64,000 bases of DNA from Ignelater luminosus (GCA_011009095.1 VTPC01090587.1:1-64000), one strand, 5' to 3'; positions 1-11,592 are shown, counted from the stretch's first letter. The notes: a model not told the origin generated them from the letters alone. Numbers and translations are program-made.

Positions 1-719
1 TTTTTGTAACATTCCAACTTCTAATTATAATTCTTCTAAATATAATTAGCAGCATGAAAAGTTTTATTGTTTATTCCTGAATTTAATTGCTTGTATGTTT
101 AGAAAATTAAATGTGTGTAGCTTTCCACATATTTACAAGCACCACTCTAAAATGCATGATTATAAATATTATTATTAAATAAAACTTTCAACGCCATCTA
201 GTTTAATATGCACAATATAACTTCTAAAAAAATCTGTTTTAAGATATAATTGACTTGACTAACTTTATTTACATTTTCTTTGCCTCTATGCAAAAATACA
301 ATTGGGAACATTTTTCGGAGATAAATGAATTTTATACAAAAAAAATTTTAGCTTTTATCAGCTCGTCCCACTGGATACTGAAAGAAGCTTAACTCGAAGA
401 TCATGAGATGATCTCTGAAGAATTTCTACAACTGCAGTTTTACATAAAAATAGATAAAACATGATTGCTAGACTTGTTTTCCAACAGTACTGACATCTTG
501 GAAACCTTTGACTGTGAGTGCCCACGCTATTTCTCTGTTTCTTAATAAAGTTCCAATTCTGTTTTGCTGTTTGTTTCTTACGAGACTAGTATGCAGTGTT
601 GAGAATAGATAATTTTAAAATTGTGTAGATACAGATTATTTTATTTATTTTACAACATTATCTAGATGACAGATAAAAAATAGATAAAAATAGTAATTAA
701 AGTCATCTTTCAAAATCAA
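1..719. other. AT-rich stretch, no gene recognised
   Basis: No coding region or repeat family is recognisable. It lies beyond the 3' side of the minus-strand hAT remnant and may contain that element's decayed end, but I could not place a terminal repeat. Confidence 0.4.
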
Positions 720-2560
720 AAGTATTTAAAATGTTTTATCTTTTAAGTTATTTCTTCTTGGCGTAAGTATCTGACTTCCAGTACTAGAAACCCGTTCTAC
801 AGGTGTAGTAAAGGTATTGAAGTGTTGAATTTTATAAATAAACGCTTTTTTGCTGGGTAATTTTGCAAAATTGAAAAATCTTCTTTCTTGTCTTCTAAGT
901 ATGATAAAACTTCGCAATTAGTGAAGTTTTGTCTTGATTCTTGGACAGAATTTGAGAAAAAGTCATAAAATGCATTTTTTCCATATCTGCTGTTGAGTGT
1001 ATTATTACCAGAATCCAGATTTTTCATAATGACACATTCAGAAACAAATAAAGTTTTTGCAACTTCACGAAATCTTGAGTACCTATGACATCTTAAACTT
1101 AGAATGTGAGATAGCCGGAGATACCAGATAGCAGGAACCATTTGCTTTATTCATATGCCAAATCGTAAATATAAGGAAAACGTTTTTCAAATCCTTTTAA
1201 TAAGGCATATTTTAACGGATCGTAGTAGCTTAAATGTGTTAGCAGCAAAAGTTTTCTTCTCAATATAGTAAGAGTAGGTGCAACACATTATATAAATGGC
1301 AATACTTTTCTGCATAAAAACAAAACGTAAATAAATTATTGTATCCGAGAATAGGTAAAAGCAAAAAGTAATACCTGCAAGAGAGCTAGCTACGGGTTCA
1401 AAACTTTACAACATTCTTTTATAAAATTCCATTCTTAAAGCTTGGCTAAATCCAATTTTTCAAGCACTGGTCCAAGTTTACCCTTGAAAGTTATAATTTC
1501 TTTTTAAATGATTATAGGTCTAATTCCAATGCGTAATGTTGGGAACTAGAAACGTACAGTTGCAGAGTTGCTACCATCACAGTACTTCTACTAAGCAAAT
1601 ATCAAAATTTTTTAATTTTTGCTAAAGCACTTTTATACGTTTTTTGTATGAAGCATCAGCATGCAAAACTAGGTCTGCATCTTTTGTAGCAAGGTTTAAA
1701 GAATGCACACAGTAGGTAGGATAATTTCATTTAAATTGTCAGTTTCATCATCATTTGATGATAATATGGAGCCAACGTCGACAATATCTATGCTGCCATG
1801 ATCTGTGTCCAAATTCCTATCGTTATTGATTTCCTTTACTTTATTTCTATGAGTTTCAAATCTACAACTCTTTACACAAAGTCTTTCGACAAGGAATTAA
1901 CACTTTCTGATTGGTTGTAAGACCTTTTACTAACTTAATGAAAGCTGTTTTGATGATATCGGTCTCATTTCACTAACAATGTATTCAAGAAACAAATTAA
2001 GTACCTGAAACACGATATTTGAGTAAAATAACTTCTCAAATAATTTATAGCCATCAGTTACCTGTTTCCTACTGGTTGCATGTGTAATTAACTTTGCTTG
2101 CTTAAAATGTGGTTCTGCATCGTTATTCTTATGAGATTGACTTGGTTTCTTTTTTTTCTTAAATTGTACCAATAAATGATTGTTTCTGTGAAAGTAAAAT
2201 GTTTCAGTTAAATTCACAACATTACTTATAATTAATTTATGCAAAATTAAATACTAACTCGGGATGAAACGCTTTTTGACGTATACCATGTCTACATAGG
2301 CACAATTTATGAACCTACTAACTATCCTAATTACATAATATAATAAAAAAAACCTGAGAACTAACCGATATGTGATTCCTGAAATTTCCAGTGGAAGTGT
2401 ATGATCTAGAAATAGTTATATCGCAAGTTGCACATAGAGCATTGATTTTAGATCCGTCCTTAGTTACAATTTTATAAAATTCTCTGTCGAGAATAGACAA
2501 AGAACAATTACGGTATTATTGGGATTTTTATATTCAGACATTCCTGAAGCATTTGAAGGA
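720..2560 (-). pseudogene. Decayed hAT-superfamily transposase with BED zinc finger
   Basis: Reading the minus strand, 2500-2350 encodes a BED-type finger fragment (CATC, then a basic stretch, then FRNHI). Near 1700 the piece ATKDADLVLHADASYKK resembles the hAT core. The block at 917-726 encodes the hAT C-terminal dimerisation signature, with TPVERVSSTGSQILTPRRN close to the family's usual PVERxFSxxGxILTPRRNRL. The frames are broken by several stops and shifts, so it cannot make transposase. The order BED finger, core, dimerisation block is that of ZBED-like hAT elements. Terminal inverted repeats and an 8-bp target duplication were not located, so the outer limits are approximate. This is family-level recognition from motifs; the exact hAT branch is not determined. 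Confidence 0.7.
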
Positions 2561-3015
2561 TCTGCAATTGCTACAACAGTAATTTCTTCGCTGTGTTCAA
2601 TAGGTTTAGTTGGGTTATTTATATTATGTATGTATAATATGTACGGTTGTATGATATGGTAATTCAGAAATCTGTACAAGACGAATAAATATTAAAAGAT
2701 TTCTCTTGAATGTCATTTAAGCGTGAAACAGCAAGGGAAAATATGGCGATATCCAATCTGGCAGAGCGGAAACGTTAAGGAAACAGTGAAGCCGTGATAT
2801 AGCTCATCCGAACCTCAATACTCCACGAGCAGAACGCTAAGATGATAGGTACTTGCTCAGGAGAAAAACAAGAAAGACTGCTAGTAGTGTCTAGTCTCTT
2901 GTTTATTACAGAAACTTGTTTATTTAGTTCGGATTCCGACTTCCGAGATGGCGAAACGTAAAATTAGATCGAATTAATTCGAGCTTTTGTTATGATGGAG
3001 AAGAAGTACTAAATG
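2561..3015. other. Intergenic, nothing assignable
   Basis: Less AT-rich than its surroundings, but no coding frame or paired termini were found. It may include the 5' end of the hAT element. Confidence 0.35.
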
Positions 3016-3165
3016 TACAAAAACTAAAGACCATATGATGTCTTCATTTTTTGATATCTTTTCGGGAACATGGTCAAAATGGCCGCCAAAATTTGAAAAA
3101 AAAAGTAACATAACGTTGTGATTATGCTTTGCATTCCCATATGTTTTAGAAATAAAGTAGGAAAA
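3016..3165 (+). repeat. Partial copy of 126-bp-unit dispersed repeat (copy 1)
   Basis: Contains the family's key words in order: a CAAAAACTAAAGACC block, a TTTTTTGATATC block, TCGGGAACATGGTCAAAATGG, then ATGTTTTAGAAATAAAGTAGG. The same words recur at 3816-4175 and 32261-32635. Only about one unit is present here and the 5' part with the CGAACTCCG motif is missing, so this is a truncated copy. Confidence 0.65.
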
Positions 3166-3815
3166 GATACAACATACAAAGCCTTGTGCCATAAGAAACG
3201 CTTTGGCCATTTTGTAAATATAACAAAGTAGTGTTGTCATGAATGTACTACCAACCCATTACATTATTAATCATTAAATAATAAACTAAAATATGGTGGC
3301 AACTGGCAACTGGAACTTTGTTAAAACTCTCATGAAAAACGATATCTTAATCTCTAGAAATTGCCAAGAGTCACCAGCTCTTGGGTTTACGTCGCTTCTT
3401 TGCAGAAACGACTTTGCCTTAAGCAGCAAGGGGTACTAATGGACTGGATTTGGTATTTCCTAGATAAAAGCTTCCAGTAGACTTTTCGCACATGTAGATG
3501 GTCACCAAGAAAAAGCTTGATAGCCGATAATGATCCGTAGTGGCCAAGCTTCTGGTTATCCAAAAATAGCACCTGAAGAATGTTCCTCTAGCTTCCGATA
3601 ATCTCATTTAGCTTCATATCAAACTATACTATACCGCATTAATAGCAAGAGGTACCTTTTATCCTTAGACGAGCAATTCTTCTTTAGGTACTGAATTGAA
3701 GTCACAAGAATGACTTCTTCGACTTGGTTATATAGTTTTTATATCTTAATATTTTTTTTCTATAACTTCTCACTCTCGTGTTATTTTTTTTGTTGCATTA
3801 TTTAAAGAGAATTTT
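3166..3815. other. Intergenic between two repeat copies, no gene seen
   Basis: Only short chance open frames. Nothing resembling a conserved protein or RNA gene was found. Confidence 0.35.
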
Positions 3816-4175
3816 TTCAACGAACTCCGATAGGAGTCGTTACTGAATTTGCGAAGTCTGTGTGTCTGTCTGTCCGCATTTTTTTTTAGATTTTGAGATT
3901 TTGACTTCAGATTTGGATTCTACGTCAAAAACTAAAGACCTCTTCGGGAACATGGTCAAAATGGCGGCCAAAAATTGGAAAATTTTCAAAAAAAAATTTT
4001 TTACTTTAGAATCGTATTCTACATCAAAAAATAAGACAAACGTGTACTTTTAGTTTTTTGATATCACCTCGGGAGCATGGTCGAAATGGCTGCCGAAGTC
4101 TGAAAAACGTAACAAAACAGAGTTCGTTGTGGTTATTCTTTGCGTTCCCAGATGTTTTAGAAATAAAATAGAAAA
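3816..4175 (+). repeat. Dispersed repeat with internal ~126-bp tandem units (copy 2)
   Basis: Starts with TTCAACGAACTCCGATAGGA, followed by GTCTG-rich sequence and two diverged units. Each unit carries a TTCTACxTCAAAAA word, the second a TTTTTTGATATC word, and both the CGGGAxCATGGTCxAAATGGC word. It ends with CAGATGTTTTAGAAATAAAATAG. The copy at 32261 has the same layout. A short open frame through it (63 codons) is a by-product of the repeat and not a gene, because the same frame recurs in the other copy. Confidence 0.75.
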
Positions 4176-4745
4176 AGATATTATCTAAAAACTTAGATGG
4201 AAGTTTGCATTCATAGAATAGATAAATTATCTTCAGATGATAGTAGAACTTCTGTTTTGAATTTATGTCACGTTAATTACATTAATAAAGTATGCTCTGG
4301 GTTTTGTTTCATAATGAATTTTTTTAAGTAAACCTGAACAAATACCTGTGACATTTGTTTACGTTCCGTAAGGTTCATCCTACACCCATTTTATAGCACA
4401 TCAATAAATTAACATGAAAGATTAGAAAGCCCTTACCAATTTTGTATTTGATTTAGATTACTAAATATTTTAATTGACCTCGAAAACTTTAATTTTACAT
4501 ATTTAACCTTCAAAAGCAGTTTCATTTCATTGTTTGGTTTAGCCTTACAGCTAAACGTTAAAACTGTAATTGTGCATTGTTAATTGTTGTTGTGTGTGAA
4601 TGTATCAATTTAATTTGAAACCGAAAGCCTAGTTTTTAAAAACGTAAGATTTCTCAAGAAAATTTTTTCCAATTGTTTTGGTTTGAAATGCAAACAACAA
4701 AGCTTGTTCTGTACAAATTTCATATATCTAGACAATATCTTACAG
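4176..4745 (+). other. TCHP upstream region with probable 5' UTR splice acceptor
   Basis: The bases directly before the ATG read TATCTTACAG, a good acceptor, so the first exon of the trichoplein-like gene is probably non-coding and lies upstream. No TATA box was obvious. No other gene is visible. Confidence 0.4.
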
Positions 4746-6257
4746 ATGTCTGCGAGACCTTCTGCTCGCTCCATCGCCAAATTGGACGCCGAAAAACGAA
4801 TGGTAAAACGAAGAGAGAAAGAGTATGAACACCAAACGAGATGGGGCAATCAAGTTCAGTATTACAAATCATGGGAGAAAGCCAATAACAAATTCGAAGA
4901 ATGGACATCGCCTCGTTATTACGAAACTAATAATCAGATGATTGAGGAATTAAAGAAGAAACGTGATCGCCAGGAGAATTTAGAAAAAAGACGTGAGAAA
5001 TTAAGGAAATTGTACGCCGAAGAAGATAGATCGTATGAAATTGAACTGATGGTGAGGAATCGGCACAAGTATGCCAGAAATTGTGGGGGTGGCGATGTTC
5101 CTATCGGAGTGCTTAAAGAAGTAAATGTAGGTTTGAAGCTTGCCGAGGAAGAACGTAGAAAACACGAAGCGGAATTGGCTCTTTATCATCATTGGAGAAA
5201 TAATAACCCTATTTTACGAGAACATGAGAGAGCTCGAACGACTAGAGATATAAAACTGTCTTGGCTCGATCAACAAGTTGAAAAGAGGTTAGAAAAAGAA
5301 CGCGCAGAAGAAGAATGTAGGAAGATGTTGGAAGAAAGAGGTAAACGATTGGAAGAAGAAAAAGCTAAAGAACAACAAATAGAACGTGAAATAGAAATGA
5401 AAAATGAAAGACTTCTTCAGGATCTCTCTAAACAAATCGAAGATCTTAAATTGAAACAGAAAGAAAGTGAGAAATTGCAACAAAAAGAAAATGAAGAAAT
5501 GAAGAAGTTAGCTGAACTTGAGGAAATCGAAGAACGCCATAGAGCTTTAATGAAACGGAAAGTTGAACGCGAGTTGGCTTTAGAAAATTTAAAACAGCAT
5601 AAACTGAAATTAAAACAAAAAGCTTCTGATATTCAGGAAAATCTAGAACGTGAAAGAGAGTTAGTAACGAAATTGCAGGAATCTGAAATTGCTGAAAAGA
5701 TGGAAGATGATATGAAAAAGCGAGAAGTTAAAAAAGCTATGTCAGAATTTTTAAAATTTGCGCGAGATCAGCAAGATTTAGAAATGCAACGTCAGAAGTA
5801 TTTTAGCTTTGTTTTCGATTCTGAAGCGAAATTGATTTATCAACGTCAACGTGAATTGTGGCTGGAAGAACAAAAATCTCGAGAAGCATTATTAAAAGAT
5901 GTATTGGATACTATTAAAGAACAAGTAGACGAGAAGATTCAAAGAAATAAAGAAAAGCAACGTGAAGTACTCGAAGAACGCCAAAATGCTTTAAAATTGA
6001 TTGAACAATATGATGAAGATATACGTCGTAATAAAGAAGAGGAACAGCGTAAAAAAATGGAATGGAGAAAAGGACTAGAAGAACAAATAAAAGAAAAGGC
6101 TGCTAGGGAAAAAGAGGCAAAATTGCTAGAAGAAAAACGATTAGATTTAGAATTAGAATCTGCAAGAAAAGAAGAAGAGAGATTACGAAAAGAGATTATG
6201 GAGTTGCAAAGAAAGCAGGGTCCTATTAGACATACTAGAAGTCGAATACTATTTTGA
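4746..6257 (+). CDS. TCHP: Trichoplein-like coiled-coil protein (TCHP homologue)
   Basis: The 503-residue product is almost wholly charged and helical, rich in Glu, Lys and Arg with heptad spacing. It matches the trichoplein plan: an N-terminal segment with basic YEHQTRWGNQVQYYKSWE, a NLEKRREKLRKLYAEE block, then LALYHHWRNNNPILRE near residue 160, which parallels the YEHWKKNNPKLRE motif of vertebrate TCHP, followed by long coiled coil. In vertebrates TCHP binds keratin filaments and sits at centrosomes and basal bodies, where it controls Aurora A activity and cilium formation; the insect role is inferred. I chose the ATG at 4746 because it follows a TTACAG acceptor and begins MSARPSARS. An in-frame ATG at 4683 would add 21 unlike residues and lies in the predicted intron. 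The coding region is one exon. CFAP or MNS1-type coiled-coil proteins are the alternatives, but the HWxxNNPxLRE motif favours TCHP. Confidence 0.85.
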   Translation: MSARPSARSIAKLDAEKRMVKRREKEYEHQTRWGNQVQYYKSWEKANNKFEEWTSPRYYETNNQMIEELKKKRDRQENLEKRREKLRKLYAEEDRSYEIELMVRNRHKYARNCGGGDVPIGVLKEVNVGLKLAEEERRKHEAELALYHHWRNNNPILREHERARTTRDIKLSWLDQQVEKRLEKERAEEECRKMLEERGKRLEEEKAKEQQIEREIEMKNERLLQDLSKQIEDLKLKQKESEKLQQKENEEMKKLAELEEIEERHRALMKRKVERELALENLKQHKLKLKQKASDIQENLERERELVTKLQESEIAEKMEDDMKKREVKKAMSEFLKFARDQQDLEMQRQKYFSFVFDSEAKLIYQRQRELWLEEQKSREALLKDVLDTIKEQVDEKIQRNKEKQREVLEERQNALKLIEQYDEDIRRNKEEEQRKKMEWRKGLEEQIKEKAAREKEAKLLEEKRLDLELESARKEEERLRKEIMELQRKQGPIRHTRSRILF

Positions 6258-6520
6258 TCATCGTTAGGTAATATTGCACTTTTTAAATTGTGATAAAAGG
6301 AATTTGCTTCAATTTATATCTAGTAGTAATGCAAACCACTAAAAAGACACAAATAGTTTAAAAGCTACTGCTAATAGATTCATTTGTTCTGATAAGATTT
6401 TAATATGTTCTCAAGTGATGTTCAACACAAATACATAGATTAGATATTTTTTTAAACACTTCTAATTATTTTTAAGTTTGAATTATAAATTGCATGAATA
6501 CTTATTATAAGAAGGTAATA

Positions 6521-6536
6521 TTTATTGTCTAATAAA
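6521..6536. terminator. Back-to-back poly(A) signals of TCHP (+) and Orai (-)
   Basis: AATAAA at 6531-6536 on the plus strand lies about 270 bases past the TCHP stop. TTTATT at 6521-6526 is AATAAA on the minus strand and lies about 90 bases past the Orai stop. Cleavage 15-25 bases beyond each would make the two mRNAs overlap slightly in antisense. Confidence 0.55.
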
Positions 6537-6616
6537 ACATTTGCACACTGATTGCTTTTTAATTATTATTGCAAATCTATTTGCATATTAATTAATACTC
6601 TATGATAAAGGCACTG

Positions 6617-9600
6617 TCATACAGGACTAGTCACTTCATCTAGATGCTTCTTCATATCTTCTAATTTCTGCATATCACTAATGGAAGTATCACACCTGTG
6701 AACTACTAACGAATGGTAAAAATGGACAGCAAAAAGTACAAAAATCACTAGCACTGGTATCACTATAACTGTTGCTGCAATAGCTGCTGTGAATGAGTAG
6801 TCCCAGAATTTCACCCAACACAGTATTGCCACTTCTACTAAGAATAGAAAAAGACCTGAAACAATGAAAAGTAAAATTAGTTATTGGTAATAAGTTCATG
6901 TAGATCATATACAATAAATCTTCAGATACCTAATTAAATTGATTTGGGTATAGAAAAACGATGTTATTAATTTTTGATCTGAATAACTGAACATTATTTA
7001 AACATGAAAATCTGTTTCAGTTATAAAAACACTTATTGTCATTAATAGTTAGGATGAACCTAAATGTCCAGTAGTGATTTTGATGATTTAGAGTTATTTT
7101 GTGAAAAAAAACTGTCTTAAAGATAAACAGACTAAAGACAAACTATTGAATAGCAGTAGGGTAGGCAGTATGGGAAATATTGTCAGTGATGCACACATTG
7201 ACTTTATGCAATATGTATTAAGCTGTGGTACTGTTGGAGTAGTTATTTTATCATTTAGATTTCAAAAGTTGACTAGAAATATGTGTAAGAAACAGAATAT
7301 CTCATTCTCAAATTATTGCAATTGAACAGAATACCGTATCTTTCTTACTACATATCTGATTGAACTTAACAGGTAAATACATTTCCTTAGCTTACTACCT
7401 CAGCTGGACTAGCCTAACACATTAGAATTAAATTAAGCTAAAGATTATCACATAAATTAAGTTTCTACAGATAGATTTTTGTTGTTCATTTGATTTTATC
7501 AATTCTCGCAGTATTCTAGCTTTACATTTTTCCAATCTGATGTTCTTGATATTAGAATTTATTTTTATAACCCACCATCCAATATAAATTATGAACTATT
7601 CCTAATTGCATGCCATATCATCCAATTTAAAATTTTAAAGTGGGGGTGGCTGGAGCTTAAGGGTAGAATCTTAATCAAAAACATAGTTTGGTCTCCCCCT
7701 CCCGGTATAAAAAAATGCCCTTGGATTTATTCCGATATTTGTTTTGGTTTTCAAGATATTCAGGGTGGGAAGTTTTAAAATGATCACCCTGTATATAATT
7801 CTATTACTATTTTACATCTGCTAAGAACCTTGTAACATGCAATCATTAACATTTAAGTTCCCAAAAGGCTATGAAAGAAAAAATCATGTCTCGGCTAATT
7901 CCGGAAAATTATCTGTCACATTGTCAGTTTGCATTAGAAACAAGGCAAAATCATCAGTTTATAGGTTATGTGTTGGCATGCGTTGTGTCTAGGCTACAGC
8001 CACAGCCTCCTGTAAACTTATATTTTAATGATTGCATGTTATACCCTTTAGCTCATATCTCCGCAATGAGACATCAGAGACCATAGGTTCATTATGAACG
8101 TTTTGAATTGTTTTCTCCCCATCAACACGTTTGTGCATAAGTGGGTGCGTGTGCAACATTTAGATTTTATTAGCATTTGGAACCATTATAAAAATAATAA
8201 TTGAAGTTTTTCTTTTGGAGTGTTTCAAGGCTGTAAACTACATTTCATTGGTCCTAAAATTTTTTCTCATACTCTATCAATCTAATTTTGAGAACAAATA
8301 CTAATTGCTTGGGGCCAGATCAGGGCGATCCCATTTCTTAAAGTCACATTCTTGACTAGAAGTCTTGCAAAAATTAACGCCTGCATGATGCGTTATCGTG
8401 AAACAATCTGACACCTCGGCACGGCTTGACACGTCGTTTTTCATTAGCAGCATCCCTCTATTTCTGGAATCTAGAAAATCGTGATCATGATGTTTTAAGA
8501 ATGCGTCACCTTTTTTTTGAGTCTTGCTGAATTCGACTCTCTTTTTGATCGAGCATCGTAGTAAAGCACCATGATGCATTCAATAGTTTCTTTTCTCGGC
8601 TTTCCCAAAGAACAACAACTTGATGTAACATCTTTCTGTTCCTTCTAAAATCTAAGAGAAGTTTCAGTATCTTATTCTTCTCAAGATGTTCGTGTGGTTT
8701 CTGAAAGAGCTCATCTTGATGCTATTTCATGTGTGTTTTTTATCCGCCCATCTTCTAATAATTCTTTCTTCGCAGTACCGATGTTTTCCTCAATAGTGAT
8801 TTCCGTAGTTTTCTTTACTGAGAGTGTTTTTGAAGAACCTTCTTTTGTCTCAGATGGGCTTCTCCCATAGCTCGATATTCAATTGTAAATATTCTTGAGA
8901 TTTGCTCTGACTATTATGTATGTTTATCTGACAATATATCAATAAAGACAGAACGGGTTGCAATACAATTTTAACCTCGACTTACTGTTCGAAAACAAAT
9001 TGATTGCTGTGATGACGGTAGTTTTAAATATGATTTTGAGTACGTTAAATGCAATACTTTCACTTCGAGTTGAATTTTGTTCTGGAAACAAGTATTTGTT
9101 GCTTAAAATCATGTGTTTGTTATGTAGTGCTAAAACAAACGATATGTCTTGAACTATGGAAGGAAACACCCTAACTCTGTTTAATTGTATCGGAGGGGGG
9201 GGGGTAAAAAGTTTTGATGACATACCTTTCCAAAATCAACAGTCAGTAGGAAGCAATAATCACCCAAAATATACGGAGTGTTCAATTTAAACATATATAT
9301 TATTACTTATTTAGTACTACTTCGGATGAAATCAGAAGTCGAGTGAATGAGCAGATAATGGAATCTGGTAGCTCAGTTTGTTCTAAATATTTCTTGTGGT
9401 ATGCATGTTTCTCGTCTCTCTTCAAATAACCAAGATATCCCCTTGGCTCACCTTATTTGTTACGCCCTGTATATTTATTTACCTTTATATATTAATAAGT
9501 ACATGCTTAACACATTTTTATTTTTCTGAAATAAATACATTATGTACCTAATAAATTAAACACCTAGTATAAAATATGTTCCATTTAATTTTTGTTATGT

Positions 9601-11571
9601 TTTGAATAAATACGCCATGTTAATTATTATGAGGGCTAGTTTGTTAACTAATTTTGAATATTCGATTTTTGAGCATGTTTCGAGATTTCTGGTCCACTGT
9701 GCGCTGGCTTTTTAGATGCAAATTGCAGGAGTTTGTATGCCTATACAGGGTGATTCTGAAATAAAGGGTATCCTCTTAAAGGTGGATATCAGTGTGATAG
9801 TACATACATTTGCGATAAAAAACGGTAGGTAAAAATTGTATAGTTTCCGAGAAAAATGCGATTGAAGTTTAATCGCTAAGCCAAGCCTTTTTCTAACCAG
9901 AGACGGCTTTAGTTTTTAATATTTAGGAAAATTGTCAAAATTTTCAACTTTCACGGAGCCACTTCGTTTTTTCATTTTCTGTCTTCTTTTAGCCTCACTT
10001 ATCGCCTATTAAAAGGATACCCTTTATTTCGGAATCACCCTGTATACTGTACTGTATTCTATCTTTAATGAATTATCAAATTCCCGCAATGTTTGCTTGT
10101 TTTTTTTACATACTTCCGCTGTTGACGTACATAGCTGTTGGTTTTTTCTCAGTTGAACGTTTAAAAAGTACCTTGGCTACAAATACATTATTACACGTCA
10201 TAAATCAAATGATAATAATAGGATATTTGCGAAAACACGTGATGTTGAACGTAACGTTATTTTTTTATACGAATTCGCTAATAATAAGCAACGAATTTAC
10301 AAAAATCCCGTGATTTGTATAACTCAATCAGGTATTAAATAACCAATAGCACGTGTAAGGTAATGATTGTGGTAATATATGCAAGAGAAAGCTTATGGAA
10401 GTAACTATGTATCTTAAAAAAAAATAAAATGGAAAAACCATAAATACCATACCGTCTACATTATATTTGCAAGTGAATTTTACGTAAGTATTAAAGTTCT
10501 CGTTTTTGCTGAACTACGTAAAAAAAGAAGGCTATAAATTTAATCGTTCAAGGATTACAATTTAACATTTTTTATTATCATATTCAAGTTATAAATTGTC
10601 TAAACTGTCATTACATTACCTAAAACTGTTGAAAATGCCCAAGCAAGTTCGATAAATCCCTTCATCCTTTCGTGCGGACTTTCAGTGACAAGTTCACATA
10701 CGTCCAATTTAGAAATGGCATCTATATTTGGTAAAATATAGGTGGATATCATTAAAGCAAATATATGAACTGCTACCAATACGGTTGTACAAACGGAGAA
10801 CATGACGAAAAGCCATTCGGGAACGGCAGTATCTTCGTTTATTTGTAACTCTACCATTGCAACCATAGCGAAACCCGACAGTAATTCTGACGTTGTAGAA
10901 GTTGCTTTTAATTTAGCTCTGGACATGTGTAAACGTCTCCAAGATAAACCTTCTGGTGTTGCAGATGGTATTTTCGTTTTGTCATTCGGGTCTCCATCGT
11001 AAAAACATCTACAACCTCCAGAGGTGTTGATACCTTCCGAAGTGTGATATGGTGTTGGAGGTACTTGAAGAAAATGTTGACTATTTGCACCAACATGTGA
11101 TGATATCTGTAAAATTTATAATATGTAGTTTTAATAACAGATTTTATTAGCTGTAATACGCACCACTTTATTTTGGGTTTGCTGAGGATAACTATGTTTA
11201 TGAGTATATCCATTCATAACAACACTAGAATTTGATGAATGAGGTGGAGTTCTGTCACGAGATATGACACTAAACGTTAATTCACCTGAGGATGCCGGAT
11301 ATGAAAATCTAGAGGCTGGACTGTCTGGTGAATTGTAACTAAGTTTACTTCTTTGGAAAGTTTCAGTAGATAGATTCAGAGATCTAGGAGGAGTTGATAA
11401 TCTGAGTTGTGGAATTACAGATGGAAGCGATGTGTTATTTATCCACGAAGATGTTGTTCGTATTCCTCGAGTAGAAGACGTTCTTAAATCTGCTGTTGTG
11501 TTATGTCTTTGGAGTCTTTTTCGTGGATATTTGACTAATGTTGGAAAGTTTACTTGTGTTGACTGGTCCAT
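6617..11571 (-). CDS. Orai: Calcium release-activated calcium channel Orai, three coding exons
   Basis: Exons run 11571-11164, 11106-10620 and 6855-6617, joined at phase 0 and phase 1 with GT-AG introns of 57 bp and 3764 bp, giving 377 residues. Orai forms the hexameric plasma-membrane Ca2+ pore opened by STIM when ER stores empty. The SRAKLKATS helix (from residue 198) leads into TM1, GFAMVAMVE, whose Glu222 is the selectivity-filter glutamate (human E106); Val218 is the gate valine. TM2 keeps His250, then comes the ESPHERM loop, TM3 with Glu306 before CWVKF, TM4, and a C-terminal STIM-binding helix ([11 protein letters not shown]). The N-terminal ~185 residues are Ser/Thr/Pro-rich and not conserved. 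Position 207 is Thr where human Orai1 has Arg91. The frame stays open 5' of the ATG (codons GPRSLPL) back to a CAG acceptor at 11593, so a further 5' exon, possibly with the true start, is likely upstream. Confidence 0.93.
7064..7323 (+). pseudogene. Possible broken first exon of a small membrane-protein gene (C3orf33-like?)
   Basis: ATG at 7064 gives [16 protein letters not shown]. After a run of eight A the neighbouring frame carries on with [12 protein letters not shown], then [19 protein letters not shown] and [12 protein letters not shown], an acidic-to-basic lead followed by one hydrophobic span. Then comes a GTAAGA donor-like sequence. The arrangement (short soluble lead, single membrane span, Arg/Lys-rich exit) recalls the start of the C3orf33 family, but I recognise no decisive motif. 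The frame change in the A-run and the lack of further exons suggest a dead fragment inside the Orai intron, on the opposite strand. Confidence 0.3.
7640..7797. repeat. MITE fragment ending in ATCACCCTGTATA
   Basis: The right end reads GATCACCCTGTATATA, the terminus shared by other TA-flanked non-autonomous elements in this window (9742-10046, 16683-16874). No matching left end is visible, so it is a truncated copy within the Orai intron. Confidence 0.35.
8280..8890 (-). pseudogene. Decayed mariner transposase (C-terminal half)
   Basis: On the minus strand, pieces in shifting frames match the mariner core. [20 protein letters not shown] carries the second catalytic Asp block (usual form RGVLLLHDNAPAH). 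Some 60 bases on, ECDFKKWDR and PDLAPSN correspond to the region of the third catalytic Asp (YSPDLAPSDYxLF). Upstream, [16 protein letters not shown] resembles the FWDSxGxLLxDY strand. There are many stops and shifts, and no complete end repeat was found. It lies in the 3.8-kb Orai intron, on the same strand as the channel gene. Confidence 0.55.
9742..10046. mobile_element. TA-flanked MITE with ~36-bp terminal inverted repeats
   Basis: The left end TATACAGGGTGATTCTGAAA continues as TAAAGGGTATCCTCTTA. The right end is its reverse complement with two mismatches (AAAAGGATACCCTTTATTTC then GGAATCACCCTGTATA). The 305-bp interior has no coding capacity. Flanking TA on both sides fits Tc1/mariner-type integration. 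It sits inside the long Orai intron. Confidence 0.8.
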
Positions 11572-11592
11572 GAGTGGTAATGATCGTGGTCC

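Noticed and set aside
1380-1420. GGTTCAAAA word as a tRNA B box
   Set aside because: No A box or cloverleaf could be folded around it.
3862-4053. 63-codon frame MSVCPHFF... as a gene
   Set aside because: The same frame recurs at 32293 inside another copy of the dispersed repeat, so it belongs to the repeat.
4683-4745. 21-residue N-terminal extension of the trichoplein-like protein from an upstream ATG
   Set aside because: An acceptor (TTACAG) sits immediately before the ATG at 4746 and the extension is hydrophobic and Cys-rich, unlike the rest; it is probably intron.
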